Positions 23,565 through 32,312 of a stretch of 64,000 bases of DNA are shown here, one piece after another (position 1 is the stretch's first letter; every line of letters begins with the position of its first letter). Source of the stretch: Saccharopolyspora gloriosae (GTDB lineage Bacteria > Actinomycetota > Actinomycetes > Mycobacteriales > Pseudonocardiaceae); NCBI RefSeq assembly GCF_022828475.1, contig NZ_CP059557.1, positions 4,201,470 through 4,265,469 of the forward strand, read 5' to 3'. The position numbers and the translations under genes are program-made. The notes under the pieces were generated by a model. The model did not search any database. It was given only the letters and a program-made list of their open reading frames with translations, and was not told the origin of the DNA.

Positions 23565-24587
23565 ATGCCCGCCGCATTGACGCTGGAGTCCACAGTGGCC
23601 GAATGGCTCGACCACCCCGCCGGTGGGCCGATTCTGCGCCGCCTGCTCGAAGACAACGGCCAGAACCCCGGCGTGCTCAACGCCGTCCGGAATCTGCGGC
23701 TGGACCGGCTGGCGGAGATGAGCGACGGGCGGTTGAGCACGGCCGAACTCGAACGCCTCGCCGCCGAGGCCAACGCCGCGCACGTCGACTCGCCCGACCA
23801 AGGCGAACGGCCCGCGCCTCGGCCGGCGTGGAGGGAACGGATCACGCCGGGCCGCTTCACCGGCAGCACCGTGGTCATCACCGGTGCCGGCGCCGGGATC
23901 GGCCGGGCCACCGCCGCCCGCGTCGCCCGCGAAGGCGGCCGCGTGGTGGCCGCCGACGTCGCCGCGGACCGGCTCGACGAGCTGGTGGCGACGCTGGACG
24001 GACACGAGGTCGTGCCGGTGCGCGCGGACATCACCAGCCAGGACGGGGTGGCGGCCATCGTGGCCGCGGCGGACGGGCAGGTCGACGCGCTCGCCAACGT
24101 CGCCGGGATCACCGACTCCGGGATGCCGTTGCACGAGATCGACGACGAGCTGTGGCATCGGGTGATGGAGGTCAACCTGACCGGCATGTTCCGGCTCACC
24201 AGGGCGGTGCTGCCGCTGATGCTCGAGGCCGGGCGCGGTTCCATCGTCAACATCAGCTCGGAGGCCGGGCTGCGCGGATCCACCTCGGGGACCGCCTACA
24301 CCACCTCCAAGCACGCCGTCGTCGGCCTCACCCGCAGTGCGGCGTTCATGTACGGCTCCGACGGAATCCGGGTCAACGCCGTCGCCCCCGGCGGGGTCGC
24401 CACCGCCATCGACGGCGCCATGGGCTCCGCTTTCGGCCGGGAGCGGCTGGAGCCGATGCTGGTGACGCTGCCGGGCGTCGCCGAGCCCGAGCACGTCGCC
24501 GCGTCGATCACGTTCCTGCTCAGCGAGGACTCCGTCAACATCAACGGCGCGCTGCTGCCCTCCGACGGCGGCTGGTCCATCCGGTGA
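23565..24587 (+). CDS. Short-chain dehydrogenase/reductase with N-terminal extension
   Basis: The product has 340 residues. The C-terminal ~245 residues are a classical SDR: TGAGAGIG cofactor loop, NVAG, catalytic Ser in ISSEAG, and YTTSK. An N-terminal ~95-residue helical segment (TVAEWLDHPAGGPILRRLLE and onward) precedes it and is not part of the fold; it may mediate oligomerisation. AAGGAG precedes the ATG. It would oxidise or reduce an alcohol/ketone, perhaps on the product of the adjoining hydrolase or P450. Confidence 0.88.
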   Translation: MPAALTLESTVAEWLDHPAGGPILRRLLEDNGQNPGVLNAVRNLRLDRLAEMSDGRLSTAELERLAAEANAAHVDSPDQGERPAPRPAWRERITPGRFTGSTVVITGAGAGIGRATAARVAREGGRVVAADVAADRLDELVATLDGHEVVPVRADITSQDGVAAIVAAADGQVDALANVAGITDSGMPLHEIDDELWHRVMEVNLTGMFRLTRAVLPLMLEAGRGSIVNISSEAGLRGSTSGTAYTTSKHAVVGLTRSAAFMYGSDGIRVNAVAPGGVATAIDGAMGSAFGRERLEPMLVTLPGVAEPEHVAASITFLLSEDSVNINGALLPSDGGWSIR

Positions 24588-24595
24588 CGGCCCCC

Positions 24596-24625
24596 GGCTC
24601 GCCTGACCCCCGGATCAGGCGAGCC
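24596..24625 (+). terminator. Terminator after the SDR gene
   Basis: GGCTCGCCTGA (24596-24606) and TCAGGCGAGCC (24615-24625) form a perfect 11-bp stem with an 8-base loop, 9 bases after the stop. Confidence 0.75.
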
Positions 24626-24706
24626 GCCCTGGTTTGCCGACAGTCAGTCAACTGAATTAAGATTGACCGCGCAGCCTGTCGACCACCCACCACATCAGGA
24701 GTGCGC

Positions 24707-25924
24707 GTGACTCAGCCACCTACCGGCCACCCGGGATCAACGAGCACTCCGATCTCGACGCGCAGAACCGGGTTCGGCCCGGCGCCGGACGTGGCGGCGG
24801 TGCGCGGCAGGGACGGGATCATCCAGATCCCCACCCCGTTCGGCCCGTCCGCGTGGCTGCTGACCCGGCACGCCGACGTGCGCCGGATGCTCGGCGACGC
24901 CGACACCTTCCGCAACGGATGGGGTCCCGAGGACCTGCCCGGTGAGCGCCGCGATCCACGTCAGCTCTCCGGCGACCGCAGCGGCAACCTGCTCGCGCTG
25001 GACCCGCCCGACCACACCCGGTTGCGCCGGATGCTCACGCCCGAGTTCACCGTGCGGCGGATGCGGCGCCTGGAGCCGCGGATCGTGGAGATCGTCGACG
25101 AGCACCTCGACGCGCTCGAAGAACACGGTCCGCCTGCCGACCTGGTCGCGAACTACGCGCTGCCGATCCCTTCTTTGGTGATCTGCGAACTGCTCGGAGT
25201 TCCCGTCGAGGACCAGGCCGAATTCCAGGAACGCACCAACCGCCAGCTCGACACCACGCTGCCCGAGGACGAGAAGGTCGAGCTGTCCCGGCAGTCCCTC
25301 GCCTACATGACCGGACTCGTCGAACGGGCGCGGCAGCACCCCGGCGAGGACCTCATCGGCATGTTGATCCGCGACCACAACGAGTCGCTGACCAACGCCG
25401 AACTCGTCGGCATCGCGAACCTGCTGCTCGTAGCCGGGCACGAGACGACCTCCAACATGCTCGGCCTCGGCACGCTCGCCCTGCTGCGCCACCCCGAGCA
25501 GCTCCGGCTCGTCCGCGACGACCCGGACAGCGTGGCGGGCGCGGTCGAGGAGCTGCTGCGGTGGCTCAGCATCGTCAACAGCGGCTCCCCCCGGATGGCG
25601 ACCCGCGACGTCGAATTCGAGGGCAGCACGATCCGGCGCGGCGACCTCGTGTCGTTCAACCTCCCGGCGGCGAACCGGGATCCGCGGCTGCTCGACGACC
25701 CGGAACGGCTCGACGTGACCCGGGCCGCGAGCCCGCACGTCGGCTTCGGCCACGGCATCCACCACTGCATCGGCGCCCCGCTGGCCCGGATGGAGATGCG
25801 CATCGCCTTCCCCGCACTGCTGCGACGCTTCCCGAACCTGAGCCTGGCGGTGCCGGAGGACGACGTCGCCTTCGCCACCTACCAAGCGATCTACGGCGTG
25901 CAGGAACTCCCCCTCGCCTGGTGA
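24707..25924 (+). CDS. Cytochrome P450
   Basis: The product has 405 residues. P450 marks: I-helix AGHETT, K-helix E-x-x-R in EELLRW and the haem loop FGHGIHHCIGAPLARME with the thiolate Cys. It is a soluble class I bacterial type (CYP105/107-like size) needing ferredoxin and reductase; FprB at 19654 is the nearest candidate. GTG 24707 follows AGGAG at 24697-24701. A short palindrome CAGTCAACTG (24645-24654) lies upstream. The substrate is unknown. Confidence 0.93.
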   Translation: MTQPPTGHPGSTSTPISTRRTGFGPAPDVAAVRGRDGIIQIPTPFGPSAWLLTRHADVRRMLGDADTFRNGWGPEDLPGERRDPRQLSGDRSGNLLALDPPDHTRLRRMLTPEFTVRRMRRLEPRIVEIVDEHLDALEEHGPPADLVANYALPIPSLVICELLGVPVEDQAEFQERTNRQLDTTLPEDEKVELSRQSLAYMTGLVERARQHPGEDLIGMLIRDHNESLTNAELVGIANLLLVAGHETTSNMLGLGTLALLRHPEQLRLVRDDPDSVAGAVEELLRWLSIVNSGSPRMATRDVEFEGSTIRRGDLVSFNLPAANRDPRLLDDPERLDVTRAASPHVGFGHGIHHCIGAPLARMEMRIAFPALLRRFPNLSLAVPEDDVAFATYQAIYGVQELPLAW

Positions 25925-25931
25925 CGTTCCG

Positions 25932-25972
25932 GTGCGGCGATTCTCGTTGCGGGGCAAGGAGAATCGCCGCAC
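25932..25972. terminator. Bidirectional terminator after the P450
   Basis: GTGCGGCGATTCTC (25932-25945) and GAGAATCGCCGCAC (25959-25972) form a perfect 14-bp stem with a 13-base loop, between the convergent P450 and EspG-like genes. Confidence 0.85.
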
Positions 25973-25992
25973 ACCCCCAGTCGGAACCGCCG

Positions 25993-26811
25993 TCACCTGG
26001 TGGGGCGGGTCGCGGCGATGAGTTCGCCGAAGGCGGTGGCCAAGTCCGCCTCGCGCAGCGGGTTGATGCTGACCCAGTCGCCGTTGCGACCGATCCGGAC
26101 CCGCCCCCTCGGTCCGTCCACCCAGGACAGTTCGCCACCCGCGCGGACGGTGGCGCCGCCACGATTCCGCTCCGTCGCGCCCAACTGTCCCTGGCCGCGC
26201 ACCTTCGGCAGCAGTTTGATGAGGTGATCGAGCTGCGCCGGATCGCCACCGTGCTCGCGCACCAGATCCCGCAGCAGGCGTTGCCGCTCGGCATCGTGGC
26301 CGACGTCGGCGATGAGCCCGTTCGCGGCTTCGACCGCTCGCGCGGGAAGCGTGATCGGCAACGCCCGGACGCCGTCCAGTTCGGGCACCATGGCGAGCAG
26401 TTCCCGCAGCAGTGAGCCCTCCGCCACCCGGTGCACCGTCACCACGTCGGCCGGGTCGGCACCGAGCTCGCGCCGCAGGATCAGCGCCGAAGACCGGTAG
26501 ATCAGCGCCGCCACGCCCGTCGTGCCACCCGGCCCGCTCAGCACCAGGTCGACCGTTCCCCGATGTTCCCGCAGCGCGGCGACCAGGTCCGCCGCGAGCC
26601 CCGTCGGCCCGGAGTCATCGGCCAGGCCGCGCAGGTTCAAGGTCTGCCCGGCCGTGTTCAACAGCACTTCGCGTTCGCCGCCGATGCGGCCGAACGACGG
26701 CACCCGCAACGGGAACGGGCACGGCACTCCGGCATGCGTGGCGAGCAGGTCCAGCTCGACGAGCCCGAACCGCGCGCCCACCGCCTCGTCCACGACGCCG
26801 CCCGGGATCAC
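25993..26811 (-). CDS. EspG-family ESX secretion-associated protein
   Basis: The product has 272 residues and matches the EspG family in length and in blocks such as DLVLSGPGGTTGVAALIYRS and the C-terminal GRVRIGRNGDWVSINPLREADL. EspG proteins are cytosolic chaperones that bind PE/PPE-like substrates of type VII (ESX) secretion. The start overlaps the stop of the preceding gene by 4 bases. Its partner is likely the large WXG/PPE-like protein upstream. Confidence 0.8.
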   Translation of the reverse strand: MIPGGVVDEAVGARFGLVELDLLATHAGVPCPFPLRVPSFGRIGGEREVLLNTAGQTLNLRGLADDSGPTGLAADLVAALREHRGTVDLVLSGPGGTTGVAALIYRSSALILRRELGADPADVVTVHRVAEGSLLRELLAMVPELDGVRALPITLPARAVEAANGLIADVGHDAERQRLLRDLVREHGGDPAQLDHLIKLLPKVRGQGQLGATERNRGGATVRAGGELSWVDGPRGRVRIGRNGDWVSINPLREADLATAFGELIAATRPTR

Positions 26812-27152
26812 GGCTGTTCCCCGCCCGCGGCCCGCAGGATCCGCTGGATCTCGGCGTCGTTGTTGAGGTATCCCGTCACGGTCTCCTGCAACGACGCGTG
26901 GAAGGTGTTCACCCTGGTGTCCGCGCCGCCGACCTCGCCGCTGAGACCGGTTTCCCCGGCCGCCTGGCGGAGTTTCATGGCCAGGTGCAGCGCGGGCGGC
27001 GCCGTGCCGAGCATCGGCAGGCGTTGTGCCAGCTCGCCCGCCGAGTTGACCAGGCCCGTGGTGCCTTCGCCGATGGCGGTCAGCGCCGCGACCTGCGTGG
27101 TGAGCTCCTCCGGCTGGAGTTGAAAGCCCTTCGACACGTTCTCGGAAGTCAT
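26808..27152 (-). CDS. ESX secretion-associated small helical protein (WXG100-like)
   Basis: The product has 114 helical residues without a signal peptide. Its size and position between an EspG-like gene and a PPE-like gene suit the type VII secretion target superfamily. A clear WxG is not visible, so it may be a structural relative (ESX-1 associated DUF2580-like). A GAGGGGAA site precedes the ATG. It is probably co-secreted or a partner of the larger protein. Confidence 0.65.
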   Translation of the reverse strand: MTSENVSKGFQLQPEELTTQVAALTAIGEGTTGLVNSAGELAQRLPMLGTAPPALHLAMKLRQAAGETGLSGEVGGADTRVNTFHASLQETVTGYLNNDAEIQRILRAAGGEQP

Positions 27153-27162
27153 CGTGTTCCCC

Positions 27163-28341
27163 TCACTCCCCGATGACCGGGGGCATCACCGGCTCGTCGA
27201 CCTCGAAGAGCCGCTGGTCGACCATGGGCAGCCGGTTGCGGTGCTCGGCGCCCTCGTCATCGCGGTCGCGGCCCGCGCCACCACCCGGCATCATCCCGCC
27301 GCGGCCTGCTCCGCGTCCCGCGCCGGCCGCCGCTGCCTGCGCGGCGGCCGCGCGCAGCGCCGAGGCGCCGATCCCCGCGCGTCCGCCCGGCGGCAGCGCC
27401 GTATCCAGCGGCCCGGGGCCGACGAGCTTCCCCCACGGCACGCCGCCGCCCGCGGACCCACCGCCGCCCGTCGGGGATCCGCCGGAGAACCCCGCGGAGC
27501 TCGTCGAAGCGGGTCCGGTGAGCGCCTCACCCGGACCGGCGGATCCCGACGCTCCCCCTGCGCCCGTGGAACCCGCCGATGCGATCGACCGGCTGCTGCC
27601 GACCAGGCTCTGCTCGTAGGTCTGCATCACGTGCACGGCTTGGGCTTTCTGCTCGGCGGACGCGACGTTCGCGAGGAACCCGCTCGCCATGCCACCCGCC
27701 ACCGCGCCCACGGCGGCCCCCATCATCGCTCCCGGAGCGGCGCCGATCCCGCCCGCGCCGGCGCCGAGGACACCCCCGATCACGGTTCCCGCCGCGGTCC
27801 CCAACGAAGTACCGGCACCGGTGAGCGCCGCGGAATCGGTCGGCGGCGGCATCGCGTCCCGCGCGACCGACAACGCGTCGCCCGCCTCCCGCACCGCCTG
27901 CCCGTTGGTGCCGGCGCGGGTGCCGATGTCCGAGGTCCGGTCCCCCAGCTCGCCCAGCTCACCGGCGGCTCGCTGCGCGGCCTGCCCGTTCCAGTTGCGT
28001 TCCAGCGCACCTCGCTGTTCGCGCAACCCTTCGGCGTGTCCGGTCAATTCGGTGCCGTGCCGCTCCCACTCACCCGCGACCTCGCCGACGTCACCGACGT
28101 CGGCGCCCTGCCACAGCATGTCGTAGAGCTGTTGGTGCGAGTAGGAGTTCCAGTTCGTCCCGTCCTCCGGGATCGGCGAACCGAAGTACCCTTCCCACAC
28201 GTTGCGCAGCGCGTCCACCACCGGCTGCGCCAGCGCTCCGACCGGCCCCGCCTGCCCCAGCACGGCGGTCGCGGTGTCCGCGAGGTTCTGCACCCCGTCG
28301 GACGCCATGGCGATCAGATCGTCTTCTCCCTTGTCGGTCAT
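27163..28341 (-). CDS. Large WXG/PPE-like type VII secretion substrate
   Basis: The product has about 392 residues. The N-terminal ~180 residues are helical with a W-N-G turn (LERNWNGQAAQRA), as in WXG100/PPE proteins. A glycine/alanine-rich hydrophobic stretch follows (about 185-225), resembling glycine-zipper membrane segments, then a low-complexity Gly/Ala/Ser/Pro tail. Starts at 28341 (chosen), 28353 and 28365 are all possible; ribosome sites are weak. It heads a three-gene run with a WXG-like protein and an EspG chaperone. No ESX core machinery is in the window. Confidence 0.72.
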   Translation of the reverse strand: MTDKGEDDLIAMASDGVQNLADTATAVLGQAGPVGALAQPVVDALRNVWEGYFGSPIPEDGTNWNSYSHQQLYDMLWQGADVGDVGEVAGEWERHGTELTGHAEGLREQRGALERNWNGQAAQRAAGELGELGDRTSDIGTRAGTNGQAVREAGDALSVARDAMPPPTDSAALTGAGTSLGTAAGTVIGGVLGAGAGGIGAAPGAMMGAAVGAVAGGMASGFLANVASAEQKAQAVHVMQTYEQSLVGSSRSIASAGSTGAGGASGSAGPGEALTGPASTSSAGFSGGSPTGGGGSAGGGVPWGKLVGPGPLDTALPPGGRAGIGASALRAAAAQAAAAGAGRGAGRGGMMPGGGAGRDRDDEGAEHRNRLPMVDQRLFEVDEPVMPPVIGE

Positions 28342-28572
28342 GTCCCGTTTCATCCCCCTGCACACCGGACTGCGACGCGGTGAAACGGTATCCGCGACCG
28401 ATGAAATCCTGATGAAACGATGATCGTCGCGGTCAGAACCATCGCCACGGCACTACCTCCGTCCGCGACGGAACACGCGAAGAACTCGGGCCGTGCGGAA
28501 TGATCTTTTGAGCTGTGTCTTGTCAGCTGCGGAGCTGCTGAACAGCGACCGGCTCGAGCGAGCCGAGCACCG

Positions 28573-28680
28573 GCGGGTTCCTCGCGAGGACAGCGATTTC
28601 GCCGTGCATCGGACACATACGTCAGAAATCGCGGTACACCGGCAGGGGGCGGCGAGGAAGCCGCTGAGGTTCCGCCACCC
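28573..28680. repeat. Dispersed palindromic repeat, family 2, copy 3
   Basis: The left arm is GCGGGTTCCTCGCGAGGACA from 28573 with GCGATTTC to 28600; the right arm at 28652-28680 contains the 19-nt core in reverse (GCGAGGAAGCCGCTGAGGT) followed by TCCGCCACCC. GATTTC/GAAATC pair inside. It lies just past the stop of the AfsR-like gene in the 361-base gap 28342-28702, which I believe holds no gene. Confidence 0.7.
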
Positions 28681-28702
28681 GGACTCCTACGCAGACCGCT
28701 GC

Positions 28703-31579
28703 TTAAAGGAACACCTCACGAAGCCCACCGATCGAGTCGGTTGTTCCGGTGAGGTCCGCGAGGGTCAGTGCCGAACGGAAGTGCTCCTGGGCCTCGTTGC
28801 GCCGCCCTTCGCGCAGGCAGGTTTCGGCCAAGCGCTGGTGCATCTCCAGTTCCACCGAGCCCGGGCCGTCCGCGGGGAACGCCTCCAGCGCCCGGCGTTG
28901 CGAGTCGAGCGCGCCTGCCGGATCGCCCAGTTCGTACTCGGCCGAGCCCAACCTGGACAGGCTCCCCGCGTACAGCACGAGGTCACCGAGCTCCTCGGCG
29001 GAGTCGACGGCTTGGCGCAGCGCGGTCACCGCCTCACCGAAACGTCCGACGACGAGGTGAACACTGCCGGAGTAGCACAGCGCTCGCGCCATCATCGCGG
29101 CGCTGCCGAGCTTCTCGCCCAGCGCATGGATGCGCTCGAAGCGCTCGAGGGCCTCGTCGTGGCGCTGGTCGACGTGCTGGAGGTAGCCGAGGTACGAGTC
29201 CGCGCGCTCGATCAGCCAATCGTCGCCCAGCTCAACAGCCGCCTCGAGCGCTTCGCTCAACGCATCGACCGCTTCGTCCTTCGCCCCGGTCAATCCGGCC
29301 ACCACGCCCAAGGCGCCCAGGGCGCGCGATTCCTCCCAGCGGTCGCCGAGGTTCCTGGCGGCGTGCAGCGCGTCGCGGAAGCAGCAGCGCGCCTGTTCCT
29401 GGCGGCCCTGGACGAGTTCGACGCAGCCGAGCCAGAAACGCAGCGCCGCGACCATTCGCCGCTCACCGGCATCCGCGAGGTGTTCCAGGGCGATCTCCAC
29501 GACTGCCCGGCATTCGTGGACCCGTCCCCGCCGCAGCAGGTAGTCGACGCCGGCCTCGGCGATCAGGCACGCGTGGTCCACGTTTCCGGTGGCCACGGCG
29601 TGCGAGACCACGTCGGACAGGTCGCCCGCCGAGTTCAGCCATTCCACGGCGTCCCGAACCCCGCTGAACGGCGTCGCGCGGGAACACCGCTCGTCGGGGC
29701 GTCTCGCGCGCTTCCAGTCGACGGCGCGGCGGGCCGCGGTCAGGTGGAGTTCGAGCAGCCGGACGTCGGCGGCCGCGGTCTCGGACTGGTGCTCCGCGGC
29801 GAGCCGCCGCGCGAACACGGCGACCAGATCGTGCAGCCGGTACCGGTCGACGGCGGGTTGCTGCACCAGGTTCGCGTCCACCAGGTTCTCCAGCACCTGA
29901 CCGGCTTGTGCGGGCGGGCAGTCCAGCATCGCCGCCATCGCGAGGCGGTCCAGCTCGGCGGACGGTGCTCGGCTCAGCGCCCGGAAAGCCCGTTGCTCGA
30001 TGCCGGGAATTCGTTGGTACGACAGGCGAAACGCCGCTTCCACGCTCCGATCCCCCGCTGTCAGCTCGCCGAGCCGGGCGCCATCGTCGGAGAGCCGGGA
30101 GACCAGGTCCTCCAATGTCCACATCGGACGGTGTTGCAGTCTTGCCCCGGCGATGCGCAGCGCCAGCGGCAGCCGCCCGCACAACCGGGCCAGTTCCCGG
30201 GCCGCGGCCCGCTCCCGATCCGTCGACGGGGTGCCGACGATGCCGCCGAGCAGTCCCTGCGCCGCGTCCACGTCCAGCGGCCCCAACGAGATCCGGCGCC
30301 GCACGTCCAGCCCGGTCAGCCGTCTGCGGCTGGTCACCAGCACGCTGCTCCCGGCTCCGGCCGGCAGCAGCGGACGGACTTGCTCGGAGCTCGACGCGTC
30401 GTCGAGGATCAGCAGCAGCCGCAGCGGAATCGTCGCCGATCGCCACCACGCCGCGAGCTCGTCGAGATCATCCGGGATGGCGCTGTCATCCACGCCCACG
30501 GCCCGCAGCAGTCTCCGCAGCACCCGCTGCGGCGCCAACGCATCGCGCACCTCGCTGTGGCCGTGCAGATCCACGAACAGGCAGCCGCCGGAGCGTTCGG
30601 CGCGCAACGCCCGTGCGGCCGTCACGGCGAGCGCGGTCTTCCCGGAGCCCGCCACGCCGTCCACGGCGTCGACCGTGACGGCCGCGCCGCCCGCCGACGC
30701 GGTGAGCAGCGCCAGCTCACGATCACGGCCGACCAGGTCGCCGACATCGGCCGGGAGCTCGTCGCGCGCGGTCCCGCGCTGGACGGTCGCACGAGGCGCG
30801 GCGTCCTCACCGAGCAGCACCGCCTGCTGCGCGCGCCGGGTCTCCGCGCCCGGTTCGACGCCCAGTTCCTCCACCAGCCGGTGGCGCAGTTCGGCGTAGA
30901 CCGCCAGCGCGTCGGCCCGCCGGCCACCGTCGTGCAGCGCGCGCATCAGCAGCGCGGCCAGAGTCTCGTTGTCGGGGTGCGCCGCGAGCAGCGTGGACAA
31001 CTCCTCCACGGCCTCGGCGTGGCGGCCGAGCCGCAGCTCCCACTCGGCCTTCTGCTGCGCGAGCGCGATCCGCCGCTCGGTCCAGCGGCGCCGCTGGCCC
31101 GCCACGAACGGACCGGGCAGCCCGGCGAGCGGCTCGCCCGCGAACAACGCGAGCGCAGCGGCGCACAGTTCCACCGCCGCCGCCAGATCACCTGCCCGCT
31201 GCGCCGCGCGGGCTTGCGCCGCGAAGTCCTCCAGCAGCACCGAATCCACCCGCACCCGGTCACCGTGGAACCGGTATCCACCGCGGTCGCCGCTGATGAC
31301 GGGGTCGCCACCGAGACTCTTGCGCACCCGGTAGACGTAGCTCGGCACGACCTTGAGCCCGGTACCCGGCGGCTCCTCGCCCCACACCGCGTCGAGCAGC
31401 TGCTGCCTGCTGACCGTGACGTCCGGCCGCAGCAGCAACGCGGTGAGCAACGCCTGCTGGCGGACCGGCCCGAGGTCCAGCGGCGTCGCACCGCGCCACG
31501 CTCGCAAGGGGCCGAGGACGGTGAAGCTCAGTCCGCACTCGGCGGACACCGGTGGGCCGTTCACCTGAACCGGCGGCAT
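28703..31579 (-). CDS. AfsR/SARP-type regulator with BTAD, NB-ARC and TPR domains
   Basis: The product has 958 residues. Order: OmpR-type winged helix (about 18-95, with LDLGPVRQQALLTALLL and VVPSYVYRVRKSLG), bacterial transcriptional activation domain (about 100-250), STAND/NB-ARC ATPase with Walker A GVAGSGKTAL (near 310) and LLLILDDASSS, then a tetratricopeptide region (about 640-950). AfsR-like proteins activate secondary metabolism or stress genes when the ATPase domain is switched. No Shine-Dalgarno is visible at the ATG, so a leaderless transcript is possible. The target genes are not clear; the ESX substrate genes lie downstream. Confidence 0.92.
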   Translation of the reverse strand: MPPVQVNGPPVSAECGLSFTVLGPLRAWRGATPLDLGPVRQQALLTALLLRPDVTVSRQQLLDAVWGEEPPGTGLKVVPSYVYRVRKSLGGDPVISGDRGGYRFHGDRVRVDSVLLEDFAAQARAAQRAGDLAAAVELCAAALALFAGEPLAGLPGPFVAGQRRRWTERRIALAQQKAEWELRLGRHAEAVEELSTLLAAHPDNETLAALLMRALHDGGRRADALAVYAELRHRLVEELGVEPGAETRRAQQAVLLGEDAAPRATVQRGTARDELPADVGDLVGRDRELALLTASAGGAAVTVDAVDGVAGSGKTALAVTAARALRAERSGGCLFVDLHGHSEVRDALAPQRVLRRLLRAVGVDDSAIPDDLDELAAWWRSATIPLRLLLILDDASSSEQVRPLLPAGAGSSVLVTSRRRLTGLDVRRRISLGPLDVDAAQGLLGGIVGTPSTDRERAAARELARLCGRLPLALRIAGARLQHRPMWTLEDLVSRLSDDGARLGELTAGDRSVEAAFRLSYQRIPGIEQRAFRALSRAPSAELDRLAMAAMLDCPPAQAGQVLENLVDANLVQQPAVDRYRLHDLVAVFARRLAAEHQSETAAADVRLLELHLTAARRAVDWKRARRPDERCSRATPFSGVRDAVEWLNSAGDLSDVVSHAVATGNVDHACLIAEAGVDYLLRRGRVHECRAVVEIALEHLADAGERRMVAALRFWLGCVELVQGRQEQARCCFRDALHAARNLGDRWEESRALGALGVVAGLTGAKDEAVDALSEALEAAVELGDDWLIERADSYLGYLQHVDQRHDEALERFERIHALGEKLGSAAMMARALCYSGSVHLVVGRFGEAVTALRQAVDSAEELGDLVLYAGSLSRLGSAEYELGDPAGALDSQRRALEAFPADGPGSVELEMHQRLAETCLREGRRNEAQEHFRSALTLADLTGTTDSIGGLREVFL

Positions 31580-31746
31580 AGGAAGAGACTACGCAGTGGA
31601 TCAGCTCCGAGCGGTGCTTTTCGCGAGGCTTCCGGCGAATTCCCTCGGATAGCGGCGTGCGGATCGGCGCCCGATTCTCCCTGCGAACCAGCAGTTCCGA
31701 GGCTGTGACCGGGAATATCGCGACGGCGCGGCGGTGTTGGCGTGTC

Positions 31747-32118
31747 ATGGACGAGCCGACCACCGGCAGCACCGAACCCGCCCCGGCACGGGAACTGCTG
31801 GCCGCCGAACGCGCCGGTGCGCTGGAGCGGATCGAGTCCCTGCGGCGGCAACTGACCTCCATCCGCGAGGTCTCCACCTGGACGGGCGCCGACGACGAGC
31901 ACGATCCGGAAGGCGCGACCATCGCCTACGAACGAGCCCAGCTGCAGGGCCTGCTCACCGACGCCGAGCGGGAACTGGAAGCACTGGACCGAGCCACGGC
32001 CCGCCTGGACGAGGGCAGCTACGGCCACTGCGAACGCTGCGGCGGAACCATCGGCCCCGAACGCCTGGAGGCCCTGCCCGCCACCCCCACCTGCATCACC
32101 TGCGCCACCCGCCCCTGA
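31747..32118 (+). CDS. TraR/DksA-type zinc finger protein
   Basis: The product has 123 residues: a coiled-coil (about 13-90, rich in Arg, Glu and Leu), then a C4 zinc finger with Cys95, Cys98, Cys116 and Cys119. DksA-type proteins bind the RNA polymerase secondary channel; actinobacterial relatives of this size are often of unknown role. The ribosome site at ATG 31747 is weak; an upstream in-frame ATG at 31657 would add 30 unconvincing residues. Confidence 0.82.
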   Translation: MDEPTTGSTEPAPARELLAAERAGALERIESLRRQLTSIREVSTWTGADDEHDPEGATIAYERAQLQGLLTDAERELEALDRATARLDEGSYGHCERCGGTIGPERLEALPATPTCITCATRP

Positions 32119-32312
32119 CCAGCCGACGCAGTCGAGTCGCCACGGGCGCCGTGTACCAGTTCCGCCACGCACGGCTCGATCACCTCGCCGAGAAGACCGT
32201 TGCTGACGCCGCTGCCCAGGGGCGAGGACCTACCGTGCGATGACGCGGGCCGTCGCTGATCAGTTCGTGGACGAGGCACCCGCTCAGCATCCTCCGGCTG
32301 AGTTGGTCGGCT

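Noticed and set aside
28493-31708. 1071-codon plus-strand frame opposite the AfsR-like regulator
   Set aside because: Antisense shadow of a multidomain gene whose Walker and helix-turn-helix motifs are intact on the minus strand.
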